Assembly: GCA_030549495.1 (NCBI GenBank)
Contig: JAUIRK010000511.1
Coordinates: 603,501-667,500 of the forward strand
DNA from: Nectonema munidae
Taxonomy: Eukaryota; Nematomorpha; Nectonematoida; Nectonematidae
DNA length: 64,000 bases
Direction: 5' to 3'
In this document: positions 1-12,600 of the stretch, in pieces
How the letters are laid out: every line of letters starts with the position of its first letter
Numbering within the stretch: the first letter of the stretch is position 1
The notes under the pieces: generated by a model
The model's input: the letters and a program-made list of their open reading frames with translations, nothing else
The model's database searches: none
Told to the model about the DNA's origin: nothing
Translations under genes and position numbers: made by a program

Positions 1-232
1 CCATAGTTTTACTTAATATCCGGGAAATCTTAGCGGATATCCGTATTCGGTTCTTTTGAAAAGCCAGTCTAGTACATCTCTATTTAAAAATTTAACTCTT
101 TTAGACCCCTACAAAAAATAATAGGAATCGGGACTGAGGTATCGGAAGGTAGGAATGAAATCTAAAAATATTAAAAATTTAAAAAGTACTACTAAAAATT
201 TTGCAATACATTCTAACCAAATAAAAGTTTTG

Positions 233-330
233 GAATGTGAGGAAAGAAGGCTTAATACGGAATCGAACCCAAGACCTTGAGTTATCGAAATCCAGTATCT
301 AACCAATCTTACTAATGCGCCCATGAGAGT
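233..330 (-). repeat. tRNA-derived SINE, family A, copy 1 (partial)
   Basis: Reverse-strand sequence carries a tRNA-like head with a Pol III B box (GGGTTCGATTC) and the conserved stretch reading 'actcaaggtcttgggttcg'. The same unit recurs at 23133-23272 (+) and 36811-36950 (-). This copy is the most diverged and keeps only the head. It is a SINE and not a tRNA gene, because the acceptor stem does not close and the copies share a non-tRNA tail. Confidence 0.6.
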
Positions 331-1190
331 GAGTAAAATTAATAATTTTAAATTCAGTATATATCGTGATTAGTTTGCAAGTTTATTGCATGCTTTCACA
401 CAATATATGGCTAAGCGGGCACTCTCCAAGTCCGAATGATGCCAGGTTAGTGATAGTCAACCTGATAGAAAATGACATTGTTGAAACTACCATAAAGTCT
501 TTCAAACTTTGAGGATGTCATATAAAAGCATTTAATTGAGTTTTATTTGATTTCTCGGTTAAAGAATAGCATGCTGCACGATATATAAATAAACATACAT
601 ACTTTTTTATTCTTGTAGAGTGGGGGACCCACTATCGGTTATAACAATTGACGTCTAAGCCTAATTGAGTCAAATATAATTAAATGCAATAAGAGATTTT
701 GCTTCAAAAGTTATCACCTTCCAAAAATGTCTCTTCGTTTCATCAATCTTTTTATCTCAATCACAAACTGAGCATCTTAAAAATTGAAAAATCGCCCATA
801 TGAAGTAAAAATATGCTGAAAATCTTTCCCCGCTATTCTATAAATTCTTTTCCACAAATTGCATATTGCAAGAAAAAAGGATTCATCACCAATTTTAAAA
901 AGCGAGTTTTTGAATATTTCTATCAACAAGGCGGAAATATTTTTCAAAAAATTGCACACATGAATTCCATTTTTCGCCCAAAAGTGGGTGCTTAGCCCGT
1001 GGTTGAGAAATCCTAGTTTAAAGTAGGAAGCGTTTTTTTCGAAATGTTGCAACGAGTCCACACTGCATCCTCTCATAAAGAAATTTACATTGAAAAAATT
1101 GTATCAGCTACATAGAACTCATTATCCGTGAAAAATAAGTTAAAATTCACTGTGGGAGTCATTTATTCATTCTTTAAATTTTCAATTTAT
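331..1190. other. No recognisable gene
   Basis: AT-rich sequence. A 99-codon reverse-strand frame at 777-1076 has no motif that I recognise. I see no convincing feature. Confidence 0.4.
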
Positions 1191-1194
1191 TCAG

Positions 1195-1388
1195 AGTTAA
1201 AGGACATTTATCATGGAAGAAACACCGAAGAATCAGAAACGAATTCAGAAGATCAAAGCGAGGAAAGTGAAAAGAAAGAAGATTCAGATCGGATAGAAGG
1301 AGCTTTGGAAGCAGAAGTTGCGCTGAAGATTTTATTGGAAAGGAATTTGAATTTTCCAGCCAATGGCATTCAGATCGTAGCGGGATGA
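1195..1388 (+). CDS. Possible terminal exon of an unknown gene
   Basis: A pyrimidine-rich stretch ending in TTTATTCAG at 1194 would serve as a 3' splice site. The open frame behind it is acidic and then amphipathic (EESETNSEDQSEESEKKED, then GALEAEVALKILLERNLNF). It stops at 1386-1388, and an AATAAA follows at 1426-1431. The acidic composition and higher GC than the flanks look coding. I do not recognise the protein and no upstream exon was found. It could equally be a chance frame or a piece of a mobile element. Confidence 0.25.
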
Positions 1389-1431
1389 TCACTCTACCAA
1401 ATAGACATTTAAACAAATTTAACCAAATAAA

Positions 1432-2809
1432 TGAGATGTCATTGATTCTTAGCAGTATCACACCTACACGATCAACCACGTTATCTCTCGATTATAAGAT
1501 ACCGCGTTAACAAAAATGTTTGATGCACCAAATGTAATAATATTAACAATTTTCGTAGAATAAAAAAAAAGTATGAAAATAGAAAAATTATTTTTGTATT
1601 GAAAACTCTAATAACAGAGAGTGTCAGATGAGAATGTCTATTTTTTTTAATTAACTGTAAAAATTTACAAGTATTTATTATCCATCATCATTTTTGAGTC
1701 CATTGTTTATAGTTTTTTTGGGTTATTTGAATTCTGTTTCTTTGTAAAAATGAAAGCAAGGATATGAATTTTGTTTATAAACTTTTATATAAAATGGAAA
1801 GTTTTTTTTATAGTTTTTTTATGAATCTAAATATTAGTTATACTTTGAAATTTAAAGTCTAATGTCAAAAAGCCATTAGTTCCCTTAATTTTTGAAAGAT
1901 ATGGCAAAAGCTAAATATATTTCAATTACAATAAATGCTTCAAATAGAAAATATATTAAAATTGTTTCAATTTATAGTTAGATTTTTGAACAACGATTAC
2001 AAGCAAAACTTCGTATTTCCGGTCTGTTCCGGGTGAAACTTTTTAAATAATACAAATTTGAGGGCTATTTTAAAAACGCATAATTAAGCACAAAAAATAG
2101 TGGGTTCTTGTGGTAATAACTACAATACTAATTTTGGTGGTGTAAGAAGAAAAGATTAAAAGAATGTTTTCAAGAAAGAAATATTGTTGGCTTCGGTTAT
2201 CAACTCATTTTATTCATAATAGATTTTAGAGTGCAGATGATACTCTTCTTATTGAAGTAGAAAGTTTAGTAGTTAAAATTTACAAGTTTTACTGAATTAG
2301 ATTTCTGTCAATTTTGCAGCACAAGAAGTTTGAAAGCATAGTACTGAAAGCGTAACTGAACTAAAAGATTTCAGACAATTAGCACATATTCAGTACAAGA
2401 AAGTTTATTCAACATAGAAAAGTACGATTCCTGTCTTTGTTGGCCGCTATTGAGAAAATTCTCTTAATATTTGAAAGCTTGAAATCTTTAGACATAACTC
2501 CTTGGACTCCAAGTCCAAACGTTATCCTCTCTTCTATCCCAAATTAATTTTAATGGGGAATGGAGTATAAAAAAGTATATACATTGTATATTGCAAAGGA
2601 GTTCCAGAGACAAAATAAATCCCAAGGAAAGAAATCACCTGACCTCACATCCCTCCCTCCTTATCAAGGAGCATGTATATACATTAACAGAGGTCAGCCT
2701 TCTTTTTTACAAGTGTTTACTTTTATAAAAAAAAGATTTTTCAATTCGGATAGCAAACTCGTTTATTATTGACAATATTATAAAACTTGAGCCAAAACAT
2801 ATGGTAATT
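1432..2809. other. No recognisable gene
   Basis: AT-rich spacer. A 70-codon frame at 2560-2772 shows no motif or codon bias that would support it. Confidence 0.4.
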
Positions 2810-2812
2810 AGA

Positions 2813-2965
2813 GGTCGTTCACAATTGACGTCAACCTTTTTTTGATAAATTTCAACCCCCTCATGTCAACTTTTATATATATCATCACCTAAGAAAATCA
2901 ACTTATGTCAACTTTGGATACCCCCCCCCCCGCGGTTTTAGTTAACGTCAATTGTGAATGAACCC
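2813..2965. mobile_element. MITE with GTCGTTCACAATTGACGTCAAC ends, copy 1
   Basis: Terminal inverted repeats start GGTCGTTCACAATTGACGTC and end in the reverse complement with a few changes. The body holds two GTCAACTTT boxes and a C-tract. It is flanked by AGA on both sides (2810-2812 and 2966-2968), a possible 3-bp target duplication. A better preserved copy lies at 14991-15150. No coding capacity; the mobilising superfamily cannot be assigned safely. Confidence 0.75.
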
Positions 2966-2968
2966 AGA

Positions 2969-4839
2969 AAGAGTTTATAATTTTTAAAGAATAAAAAGGT
3001 TCAATTTAAAATTTTCTAGTTATATTGTGGTTATTTTCATGTATTTCTTGGATTCCAGCCATTTTTGTAGGAATAACACATCTGAACTGATCTAATTGCT
3101 TACTATGACAGCAAAATATTTGAGTGGCTTCTAGGGTGACTTTAGACCATAGTTTGAACACCATTGACGAATAGAATCATATGGCACAGAATTTAAAACG
3201 ATTTACTTATTGGCTCGCTATGTTCAAAAATATCAGTGTTATTCGAATTCTAAAATTTAAATTATTTGTGTATTCTTTTAAAAACTTTCCTATTAATTTC
3301 TTCAAATAAAATCAATTTTTATTTTAAAAGTAAAATAAAACACCATTGAATTAAGGGAGACTATATTATTTATGGGACACCGGTATCCCACGGGATTAAA
3401 AAGTTATCAGAAAGAAAATAAAGTATAAATAAATATTTTTAAAATGTTTAAAAAGAAATTACTTTTCCTAATCTATCTGATTTTGAAAAGGGGTTATACA
3501 AAACATCTTGAACAAGACAAGCATAATGAGTTGGACCCCATTTATCATGATCATAATTGATAATGAGATGTTGAAAGGCTTCCATTTTAAAACAAAATTA
3601 TAATAAAGACGTCCATAAATTTATTTTTATCTTTTCTTTATTTTATAGATTAAAGTTTCAAATAGTTTTACCTAAAATAAATTAATATTTCGAATCCAAT
3701 AGTCTTTATGACTTATGTGTATAAGTTACTTTAAAGATGAATAGTATAATACTTTGTAACAAAAGGGATGAAAGCAACCCCCTAATCATAATCCCCTTTT
3801 TCAAAAAAAGAACCTTTTTCTTTTTTCATACTTTTTTGGAATTTTATGTTTTATATAAGTAAATCAAGTCAAAAAGAAAAAAATATATAGAAGAGAAAAA
3901 TATTTGAAAGAAGTTAAAATGAAAAAAGAAAAGCTCCTTGTGCAAGGAGTTTGTGATGTTGAAAAGTACATAGTAGCAGTAGAAGGATTCAGTTTGTTCC
4001 AATCGGGTTCGGCGAAGAGTAAAATATTTATTTATCTGTATAGTACAGACCGTACAATAAAATATGCCCCCATAACATCATCATAATTATGCTTGTTAAC
4101 CATTATTTTAAAATTTTATTGGAAAATAATCAAAATTGAACAGTTTATTTACTGACAAATTTGATTTTGTGTAACAAAACCGGCTGACAAATAATTTAAA
4201 TCCCACTTCTGCATAGGGACAATGATATATATATAGGTACAAGTGAGGACACATGAGGCAATTGGGCAGAAGAACGGAAGAAAAATAGATGTAAGCACAT
4301 TAGTTGTATATACGTTAAGAAGAAGAAGAAGAAATTTATTAAGAAACAAATCAATGATTATTATGATAAACAAAATTAAAAAAAAAAAAAAAAAACATGA
4401 ACATTGTAGTATAAATAAATCGATATATTTCAAGTACACCGAAGGTCATAGCCGCTTAAAAGGTGTAACTTAAGATATAAAATGAGATTAGAAAACAAAG
4501 GAGTATTTAGAATTTTGAAACAAAATTAAAAGAAAGAAAGTAAAAAATATACACTAAAAATTGGTATTCACATTATGAAGAACATATATATATATAAAAT
4601 AAATGATACAATTTACAAACATTAATCGCACAAATAAATTAATAGTTAGAAATAAATAATAAAAAAAAAAAATATGTATTTTATAAAAAAAAAAAAAAAG
4701 TATGCTAGCCAATCGCAATTTATCAATTCAAACTTTTAGGTAAGCAGGAAAAACAATTAGTCTTAGTGCAAATATAAAAATATTTGTCAATAAACATTCT
4801 AGTCATTGCACTCTTTATTTTGTAGGTGTAATCAAACTC
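2969..4839. other. No recognisable gene; simple repeats
   Basis: AT-rich spacer with short AAG runs (about 4318-4333) and A-tracts (about 4378-4396 and 4681-4699). Reading frames here are low-complexity and not supported. Confidence 0.4.
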
Positions 4840-4866
4840 ATTGAAGTATAATGATAAGGTTTTATT

Positions 4867-6183
4867 TCAGAGCATACATACTCTGTACTTCAATGACTTT
4901 TGTTTATATTTAGAAAGATTATATCTTGGTACAGCTAAATGATTAAGATTACGTAAGAAAAATGTTTTAAGTTCATAGTTATAAATAAACCAAGAAGAAA
5001 AGATTTCAGGTAGTTCTGAACAATTGAACTTAATAAAGAAAATGGAAAGATAAAGTTGATATATGTCATCAAACTTCAAAATTTTATTTTCATAAAAAAG
5101 ATTCGATGTATGTGCAAAGTAGGAAGTGTTGAATATAATTCGAATTGCTTTTTTTTGGGCGACACTTATTTCATTAGTTGCAGCATAACCCCAATTAATG
5201 ATGCTATACAAAAAATGGGGCACAATTAAGGATTTATAAATGAGAAGTTTGACATTAATGGGTAAGAAATTACGAAAATGCTTAAGTATGCCTATAATAC
5301 TGTTTACTTTCTTTAGGACTAATAAACAGTGTGGTTTCCAACTTAGTTTATTGTCAATAGTTAAGCCTAAAAAGTTGAATTGATTGACATAATCAAAAGG
5401 CAAAATAGGAGCACTTATTTTTGGAATACTAGGAAAACATAAAGCTTTGCATTTACTCAGGTTCAAATTCAAAGAATTAGATAGAAACCAATCTCTTAGC
5501 TTGTTAAATTTATCCATTAAAAATGGGTCATCTTTAGAGGCTAGAATTGCAATATCATCAGCATAAAGGTAAAGTTTATGAAATATTCCTGTTGATGAAA
5601 CATCATTAATGTATATTGAAAACAAGAGTGGACCTAATACCGAGCCTTGTGGTACTCCACATTTTATTGTTTGAGTCTCCGAATAGATTCCATTTAAAAA
5701 AACACATTGCTGTCTATTGGATAAGTAGGAAGAAAAGAAAGATAAAGAATTTTGAGAAAAGCCATATCTATGTAATTTATCAATAAGAACATTGTGGGAA
5801 ATACTGTCAAAAGCCTTTGACAAATCAATAAATATAGCCATCAGATCAATACCAGCATCTAGGTTATCCATAATATCATCTAAAAATATTGAATGGAGGA
5901 GTTGAGCAGAGTGTTTGGCTCGAAAACCAAATTGTTTCTCATACAATAGTAAGTTACCAATAAAATATTGATAAACTTGCTTGTAAATAAGTTTTTCAAG
6001 AATTTTAGATATTGATGGCACTAAAGATATAGCTCGATAATTCTCTATGCAATCTTTGGATCCTTTTTTATGAATCGGCAAAACTTTTGAAAGTTTGAAA
6101 ACATCAGGATAAACAGAGAATTTAATACATGAATTAAAACCAATTGCCAAAATTCTTGAAATAAAAGGACAAATTAACTTCAA
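4867..6183 (-). pseudogene. LINE reverse transcriptase domain
   Basis: The 438-codon open frame carries RT blocks in order: NYRAISLVPSISKILEKLI, QFGFRAKHS, AIFIDLSKAFDSISH (first catalytic Asp), GVPQGSVLGPLLF, the YADD catalytic box, FLGLTIDN and a C-terminal thumb-like region with PHFLYSIINWG. All catalytic residues are kept. The arrangement matches the Jockey group of non-LTR elements. It was part of a longer ORF2 whose upstream half is the neighbouring endonuclease stretch in another frame. Confidence 0.9.
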
Positions 6184-7480
6184 AATATAGAGTGAAACTT
6201 TGTAGATATCTTCAGTATAATTATTTTTATTTTGCTTACCACATCTAGAATATCAGAATCGGTGAATTTTTTGAGATAAAACTTGTCTCTAAGGTCTACT
6301 GGAAAATTAGAAAATTTATATTTTACTGAATTACTGCCAAGATTTGTAAAAAAATTATTAAATTTGTTAGCAATGGAAAAGTCATCAAAAACTATTTTAT
6401 CATTAATTTTCAAATGAATTTTACTATTTGATTTAGATTTCAGCAAAAGATTAATTTTGGACCATGTGTTTTTCATTGATTTCGACTCTGAAAAATATTT
6501 CTGAAAGTAATCATTTTTTGCAACTTTCAAAAGCGTTTTAATTTTGTTTCTATAAAATAAATATTTATTCCTTATGTTTGCATTCATTTTGTTACTTTTT
6601 ATAAATTGTAGATATAAGTTATCCCTATGTCTAATGAGCTCGAGTAATTTTGAAGTCATCCAAGGTGCAGCAAACTTATTACATTTCTTGTTTTTGTAAC
6701 TGATATATTCTGTACTACTTGTGATAGAGTATTCTAAAAAACCAATTAAACATGAAAAAAACATATTTGGATCGTCAAAAAATGGTTTCAACAATTTAAA
6801 AAAATCATATTCACCAACAATACGCAAAAGTTTCCGTTTGTCTAACTTCTTTTTCATTTTGAAATGAAATGTTTTATCAACATTTAACGCTACAAAATAA
6901 GGATAGTGATCAGAGATTGGAGACGACCACACGTATGAATCACATTCTGTACTAGAGTCTAACAAGCAATTGTCTATTAGAGTATTAAATTGAGGTCGGG
7001 TTAGTTTAGAGATAGCAAACTTATAACCAGACGAGACGACAAGATCAAAAAACCTATTAACAGTTTGACTTTTTCCTACCTTGAATAGATTTATATTAAA
7101 ATCTCCAAACACTAAGTGTTTACATCTAGAATCAAATTGATTGAGATAAACTTCGAAATCATTCATGAAACCATTCAAAAAAAATTATTGCTGTTAGGGG
7201 GCCTATAAATATTATGAATTTTTATATTTTTGCCTTTTTTTATGTGAATTTCAATAGTAAAAGATTCGAAAAATTCAGATTCATTACCATAAATTATTTC
7301 AAATTGACAGAGATTATTTATAAAAAACCCAAGTCCCGAATGAGATGATAATCGTGCAGGCTGGGATAAAAACTCATATTCATCGAAACTAAACAAGTTA
7401 AAATTTGAATTAAGCCAAGTTTCTTGAACGCAGACAACTAATATATTATCCCTATTATTAGAATTTATACTTAAGAGAAG
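6184..7480 (-). pseudogene. LINE endonuclease and linker region
   Basis: AP endonuclease motifs appear in order: QETWL (about 7425), GLGFFI (about 7320), IYRPPN (about 7200), GDFNIN (about 7110), TLIDNC (about 6980) and SDHYPY (about 6905). A basic linker leads to the RT. A frame change near 7180 splits the endonuclease after IYRPP, and another near 6200 separates linker from RT. Both lie in otherwise well preserved sequence. The N-terminal part of the endonuclease is missing. Confidence 0.85.
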
Positions 7481-7889
7481 TTATAAAAATTATTTTGTAA
7501 AAAATGATTGGGCATCTTTATTTATATATATATTTTGGGTTGAGTTTCGTTGAGTTTGAGTGAAATGTCAAATCCCATTTTGTTCTTATTAATTTTTATA
7601 TCGTATATACAATATTAATATTTTATTTAATCAATATAAATTTTCTATTTAAATGTTATTTATAAGCTATTTTCTGGCTTTCTACGAGATGTAGAATCCA
7701 AATTCACTTAGGGATTATTAACTATTATTTATACAGTCATGAGGAGTTTAATTAAGTTTACTATTATAAATAAGGCATTTATTCTTCCTAGAATAACAAG
7801 TTCAAAAAATAAATAGTTTTAAAGCTATAATTGTTTTGTATTTTAAAGATGAATAGAAGAAAGTTGGTATTTTCCAAGTGAGTCTGATC
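7481..7889. other. Spacer between two divergent LINEs
   Basis: AT-rich. A TTGGGTTGAGTTTCGTTGAG stretch at 7535-7554 resembles the inverted TTGAGTTTGG repeats that bound the element at 13174-13634. No gene is seen. Confidence 0.4.
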
Positions 7890-9930
7890 TAGAAAATATG
7901 ATTTACACAATTAATCATTGTTTAAGTTATTGTGCTAATCAAGCTAAAAAAGTACAAAAAACGAAAAATTTCAATAAGTATAAAGAAAGATTTGCTGAAT
8001 GGGCAAATGAAGAATTATTGACTCTAATAAAGAAAAGAGATAAAGTATTTTTTAAAATTAAAAGAACCCGTGAATATAAAATAAATTATGATTTAAAAAA
8101 TCAACATGCTCACTTTTGTCAACAAGTAAAGCAGATGACGAGAAGTTTAAAAGAAAAATTCTATGCACGATTGTTTGAAAACAAAAATAGCAAAGAAGTC
8201 TGGAAGAATATTAATAAATTGATTAAAAAAAATGAAGATTCATCTTTAATTCTAAAAGATAATTCTCAAATCATAAATGAACAAAATCTATGTAATTTCA
8301 TAAATAATTCATTTATTAGCCGTGTACCTCAATCATCTTTTTCTGAAATGAAAAATTACATTCCTTTTCAAAGTTCGAAGTTTAGACTTGAAGAAATCAC
8401 TCTGGAGGAAGTGCTCATTGCCATTAAAAATTTGAAAAATAGTAAAAGTGAAGATTTTTATGGAATTTCTTCTTATCACCTAAAACTCATTGAAAATAAA
8501 ATAGCATATCCACTATTTTTAGCTTTTAATTCGTGCATGCAAAATTCACTCTTTCCATCATGTCTCAAAATTAGTAAGTGCATACCTGTCTACAAAAAAA
8601 AAGGTGAGAGACACGACATCAACAATTATCGTCCAATCTCTTTGATTAGCATAATTTCAAAACTTTTTGAAAAAATTATTCTCAAGCAATTAATTCATCA
8701 TTTTGATCAAAACAATCTCTTCAATTCAAAGCAGTTCGGTTTTAGGAAAAATTTTTCTACTACGTTTGCACATTCATTTTTCTTGACATCAATTTATGAA
8801 TATCTTGATTCTGGAGATGATATTTTAGCATTGTTCCTAGATTTATCAAAAGCGTTCGACTCAGTATCACATGAAAAACTTTTATTCAAGCTGGAAGAGT
8901 ATGGATTTGATGAAAGAACTTTGAAATTTTTTAAATTTCAAAGTTGTCATTCAGAAAACAAGCAGTGTTTGCGAATGATAGTTATTTAAATTTGATTCAT
9001 GTATCCAGAGGAGTACCTCAGGGTTCTGTTTTGGGTCCCTTCCTTTTTTAATTTATATTAATGACATATTTCAATCAAACGCTTCGTTAGAGTTTTTAGC
9101 TTTTGCTTATGATTTGACTATTCTTATACCTTATTCATTTCTCCTAAATGTTTCTCTGGCTCAGAATAAAACAATTGAGTCTGTTTATAGAGAAAATGTC
9201 AATAAAGTTTTTGGTTGGTGTACAGTGAATGAACTTGGAATTAATAACTCTAAAACTGTTCATATGTTTTTTTCTAAGAAAAATGCTCAGCCTACCTTCT
9301 TGAAAAATCTCAATTTGCATTTATCAGTATCTCATAATTATTTAGGTTTAATCTTGAGTGAAAAATTGAATTGGAATCTACACATAAACACATTTGCACT
9401 AAAGTTAGTATTGTAATTGGTATTTTATATCGATTCAGATCACTTCCATCCAAAATTAAACTGGATATATATAGATCACTAGTTTTGCCTCATCTTTCCT
9501 ATATTTTGGTCAATTGGGGCTTTGTGGACCTCTCAAGTTTGCATACTCTTCAAAAAAAATGCATAAGATTGGTATCCAATCTGACATTCCGAGCGCATAC
9601 TCTTTCAATTTTTAAAAGTAACAACTTGCTCAATATAAAAGAAATTTATATCAAACAACTTTGTATTGTGGCTTGGAAATTTTTTAATGGATATTTGCCT
9701 GTGGCCATAAGCAATTTTTTCACATTCAATCACGATTCAGAACGTTTTTCCCCAAGATATATGTATAATTTGCAGATACCATCATATCGCTTGAAATCCA
9801 CGCAGTCAAGTTTGAAGTTTCGTATAACTAAAATCTGGAATGAATATTTGCAAGATTTTCAAATTATGAATGTTTCACTTTCAACATTGAAAAGACGCCT
9901 GAATGAATATTTATTGAAACAAGATTGAAT
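7890..9930 (+). pseudogene. Second Jockey-like LINE, 5'-truncated and decayed
   Basis: RT blocks are clear: NNYRPISLISIISKLFEKI (about 8620-8680), QFGFRKNFS, ALFLDLSKAFDSVSH (about 8830-8870), GVPQGSVLGP (about 9010-9040) and the C-terminal LPHLSYILVNWGF (about 9480). At least three frame changes break it, near 8930, 9050 and 9390. The catalytic box reads FAYD where FADD is expected, so one catalytic Asp is replaced. The endonuclease is absent. Sequence differs enough from the copy at 4840-7480 to be another family member, not a duplicate. Confidence 0.88.
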
Positions 9931-10913
9931 CAATTTTGTGATGATTTAATATAATTTGATTTTTTTATTTAAATTTTTTTAATATCAATTTCATTTTTAA
10001 CTATGTTTAATTGTTGATTTAACATTTATTTAACATTTATGAACAATTAAAAAAAATATTTTCATGTTTTTTTTAGTATTTCTGTCACGGTCTTCTGACC
10101 CTTGAAATACAAGAATATTCTCAAATGTGAAATTTTTTTTTATGAGATTATTTTATGCTAATAAATTCTTCTTCTTCTTATTATTATTATTATTTATAAA
10201 TACACTTGATACCCAAGAAATTTTTATTTTTTTCCGTGTCGCATCAAAAATGAAATTTTTTTCAAAAAATTTTAATAATTGTGTGTTTGAAATAAAATAT
10301 ATTTTTTTTTATTTTAGTTTTTTGTCCAAAAGGATATTGGTGATATTCTGATTAATTAAGCCAAAAGATAGCTACAATTTTTTTCCACTCCTGGCAAAAT
10401 GAGCTGACAGAAAAGCTTACAAGAAAAACTTTAATGACCTTTAAAATAATTAATGAATTGACTTGAAATTATAAATATTAATAAAATATATAATTTTGTA
10501 AAGTTACATAAGAATCTAATGAATAGATTTTGTATTATGATCACTCAAAATTCGGAAATTTTTCCGGTACCCATTTTATGGTAAAATAAGCTGACAGAAC
10601 CAACAGCCATATTTATATTTAGATTTGCCATTATTTCTAGAATACTCCTAATATTCTTCTTTGCATTCTACTCTTTAACCCCCATCAAGCAATTTGCAAG
10701 CATATCAATTAAATTTGGAAAGTGCTTTGACATCTCTACCTACCTAGAACCAACAGCAATTTTATTGGTTTTTTAAAAATTGAGATTTTTTTAATTTTCT
10801 TTTGCTTTGATTTTGAAATTTAATTTCATTTTTACTACTCGTAAGTTCTCTGAACAATCTTTACAAGTTTTTTACTTTCATAGATGCAATTAAGAATGTT
10901 AATGCCTATTTAA
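9931..10913. other. No recognisable gene
   Basis: The 3' flank of the LINE and AT-rich spacer. I cannot place the LINE 3' end exactly because no distinct tail repeat is visible. Confidence 0.35.
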
Positions 10914-11024
10914 CCCTTTGAGGACCAGTGACCCAAGAAATGAAAATCGTCTGCTTTGAATACATAAAATTCCATTGAAAAAGAAAGCAGACGAATCCTC
11001 TTCAAAATGTTGGTCCTCAAAGGG
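10914..11024. mobile_element. piggyBac-type MITE, family C, copy 1
   Basis: The ends read TTAA-CCCTTTGAGGACC and GGTCCTCAAAGGG-TTAA, so terminal inverted repeats starting CCC are bounded by TTAA, the piggyBac hallmark. Two inward GCAGACG/CGTCTGC motifs lie near the ends. At 111 bp it has no coding capacity and would depend on a transposase elsewhere. Confidence 0.82.
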
Positions 11025-11029
11025 TTAAC

Positions 11030-11599
11030 TTTTGAAATAAATTATGCTCAAATATTTTATTTTTATCTTATAGTTATAATATTGATATCACATGACATGT
11101 TTAACTTGCAATTTTTATATAAAAATTTTTTCTATCTTTTTGTTTTGTTATTATCTTCACATGTGAATATTAATATTTCTTTAGAACAGCTTTTATAAAA
11201 AAATACATTCACGACCAAACACATATATATATAAAACCATCCACACACAAACGATCCCCAATTTAAAAAAAGATATACAACCAAACAAGATCATAAACAA
11301 ACACCCTCCACAGATTAGTACACACGAGACTGAACTAGATATTCAAACATTCAAAGCAAATAAATCCCAATTTCTATATCAATAATTAAGCAAAATCAAC
11401 CCCTTCTACCCGTTGTGCAAATCTAACCCTCACAATACAGCACACTTATTCAAATATCCATGCTTCCCCACTATCTTACCCCTATCGACATATGGTCTGC
11501 TAGAAAGTTGGAGAGAGCATCTGGTTTTCAAAAAAAATTGGGGAATCCACTAAAAAATTTGGACACTAAAATGACAGTTTATATGGAAGCAAAACAACA
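11030..11599. other. No recognisable gene
   Basis: AT-rich spacer with a stretch of unusually C/A-rich, G-poor sequence at about 11200-11480. No motif is recognised. Confidence 0.35.
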
Positions 11600-11900
11600 A
11601 TATCCAGACAAACATAAAATAGCTTAAGTTATTCCTGTTTTTAAATCAGGTTGCAAATGTTATATTCAAAATTATAGGTCTATTAGTATATTACCTTTTA
11701 TTGGAGAAATTAAAAAAAAATTATACACATTTGGATAATCCTCTATTTAAATAAATATATCTACTTATTTCAGGACAATTTTGATTTAAAGCGCGTTCGT
11801 TAGGAAGTGGGTATGAAACATGCTATTTTTATGAATTTTACTAAAGCAATTGATTCGTGTGCTTATTGTACTGTTATGGTTTTGAAGTAATTTAATTGAT
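11600..11900 (+). pseudogene. LINE reverse-transcriptase scrap
   Basis: The frame near 11627-11720 reads VIPVFKSGCKCYIQNYRSIS, matching the LINE RT entry motif VIPVFKSG..NYRPIS. Downstream, near 11825-11880, AIFMNFTKAIDS matches the catalytic F.DLSKAFDS block. There are several stops and frame changes. The rest of the element is gone. Confidence 0.6.
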
Positions 11901-12512
11901 TTGTAAAAAGTTGTCTTTATTTAGTTAACAAAAAACATGTGTACTCTAATAAATTTCTTCTTTCTTAAAGGTATTTAATTTTTAAATGTATTCTGATAAT
12001 TTATTAATATATTTTTCGAAAATTTAATATGCGGTATGGTTCAAATAATTTAATTTGTTAAGTTTTATTTCTCATTATTACTTTATAATAAATGAAGCTT
12101 CAATATTTATTGGTATGTTATATATAATTAAGAATCTTTCGATATTAAAATTAAACTTACGTTCTAGTACGAACAATTTCATTCTAAACATAACTTTTAA
12201 GTAAGTAAACATTTATTGAAAACATTAATTAAAAGAAGGAAAACGCAAACATACCAAACAATATAAACATGAAAATGAAACATGTTGAAAAAATAAGATA
12301 ACTTTAAAAAAAGAGGGCCAAAGGATTATGAAAATTATTCATCGAGATGATCCACTCTTGGAATAAAAGTAATATATATGTATGGATGTATGTGTGTATG
12401 TATTCGTACTCATATAGGCAATGAAAGTAAAGTCAAGATTATTACTAAATAATCGCATAAGTAATTAAGAAAAAAGAAATTTTATATTAACATTTAATTA
12501 CATATGCTCATA
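11901..12512. other. No recognisable gene
   Basis: AT-rich sequence with a short TATG-rich run near 12376-12400. Nothing else is supported. Confidence 0.35.
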
Positions 12513-12600
12513 CAGTATACTCTCGTTTACTCGAAGCTCAACGGCCTTGGCCAAACACTTCGAGTTATCGTGAGTTCGACTTAATAAAACTTGGACTCAA
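12513..12600 (+). repeat. Possible pogo/Tc1-type terminus
   Basis: TA followed by CAGTATACTCTCGTTTACTC and an inner cgaagctcaacggcc resembles the ends of pogo/Tigger elements, which insert at TA. No matching opposite end or transposase was found in the following 2.5 kb, so this may be a solo end. Confidence 0.4.

Larger units (their letters stand above)
4840..7480 (-). mobile_element. Jockey-like LINE, 5'-truncated
   Basis: A non-LTR retrotransposon on the reverse strand holds an apurinic-type endonuclease followed by a reverse transcriptase. The 5' end is lost inside the endonuclease: the first recognisable residues are VCVQETWLN near 7430. No ORF1/gag is present. Only two frame changes (near 7180 and near 6200) separate the three open stretches and the RT frame is open, so the copy looks fairly young. 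A second, unrelated Jockey-like copy starts 410 bp away pointing in the opposite direction. Confidence 0.9.
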
